64,000 nucleotides of DNA from Geomonas diazotrophica (lineage in GTDB: Bacteria; Desulfobacterota; Desulfuromonadia; Geobacterales; Geobacteraceae): the NCBI RefSeq assembly GCF_018919385.1, contig NZ_JAHLMF010000009.1, forward strand, positions 1-64,000. Direction: 5' to 3'. Shown one piece after another: positions 63,988-64,000 of the stretch. The notes below the pieces were generated by a model. It searched no databases. It worked only from the letters and a program-made list of their open reading frames with translations, and was not told the origin of the DNA. Each line of letters starts with the position of its first letter. Within the stretch, counting starts at the first letter, position 1. Both the position numbers and the translations under genes were made by a program.

Positions 63988-64000
63988 CACCCTAAAACAG

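Overview
The window looks like chromosome from a Geobacter-type member of the Desulfuromonadota. This is inferred from the gene set, not from a database match. The DNA is GC-rich and carries a complete minus-strand dcw cluster. It also has a succinyl-CoA:acetate CoA-transferase of the kind used by acetate-oxidising Geobacter, a chemoreceptor with a periplasmic c-type haem motif, many PAS/GGDEF/histidine-kinase regulators, and abundant GC-rich intergenic palindromes.

Layout. 1-3444: the tail of an IS3-family transposase, then an error-prone polymerase gene (dnaE2) that carries a low-complexity in-frame insert. 3410-5569: a sensor kinase, convergent with and overlapping dnaE2. 5766-24458: sixteen cell-wall and division genes from mraZ to ftsZ. 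They are read from a consensus sigma70 promoter with MraZ boxes, end at an intrinsic terminator, and are interrupted by repeat palindromes at several junctions. 24611-28391: two small conserved genes, RNase P RNA, a zinc-ribbon protein, a NIF3-family protein and a tRNA with CAT anticodon. 28423-36364: an rRNA methyltransferase, a REC-PAS-GGDEF protein, BamD, TypA/BipA, a membrane protein and a LysM transglycosylase. 36597-36822: a self-contained mini-gene (promoter, Shine-Dalgarno, 24 codons, terminator) that I could not assign. 36837-46818: a DUF362 ferredoxin protein, a XerC/D recombinase, the CoA-transferase, the haem chemoreceptor, a PAS protein, bacterioferritin and a upp-uraA pair. 46991-54957: a rhomboid protease, an amino-acid dehydrogenase, and a minus-strand run encoding E1alpha, E1beta and E2 of a 2-oxoacid dehydrogenase with a TVP38 membrane protein and an E3-like flavoprotein. 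55207-64000: a PAS-GGDEF-EAL protein, a group of small envelope or stress proteins including CsbD, and an operon of binding protein, histidine kinase and response regulator.

How the genes work together. The dcw block makes the lipid-linked peptidoglycan precursor (murB-murG, mraY, ddl) and the division machine (ftsL, ftsI, ftsW, ftsQ, ftsA, ftsZ). The central part mixes house-keeping RNA genes with acetate, pyruvate and uracil metabolism. The right end is mostly signalling and envelope stress.

I saw no CRISPR array, prophage, secretion-system cluster or obvious defence island. The most promising undescribed items are the 24-codon mini-gene, a family of AG/TC-rich hairpin repeats lying just after stop codons, the repeat-derived insert in dnaE2, and the binding-protein/two-component operon that lacks transporter genes.
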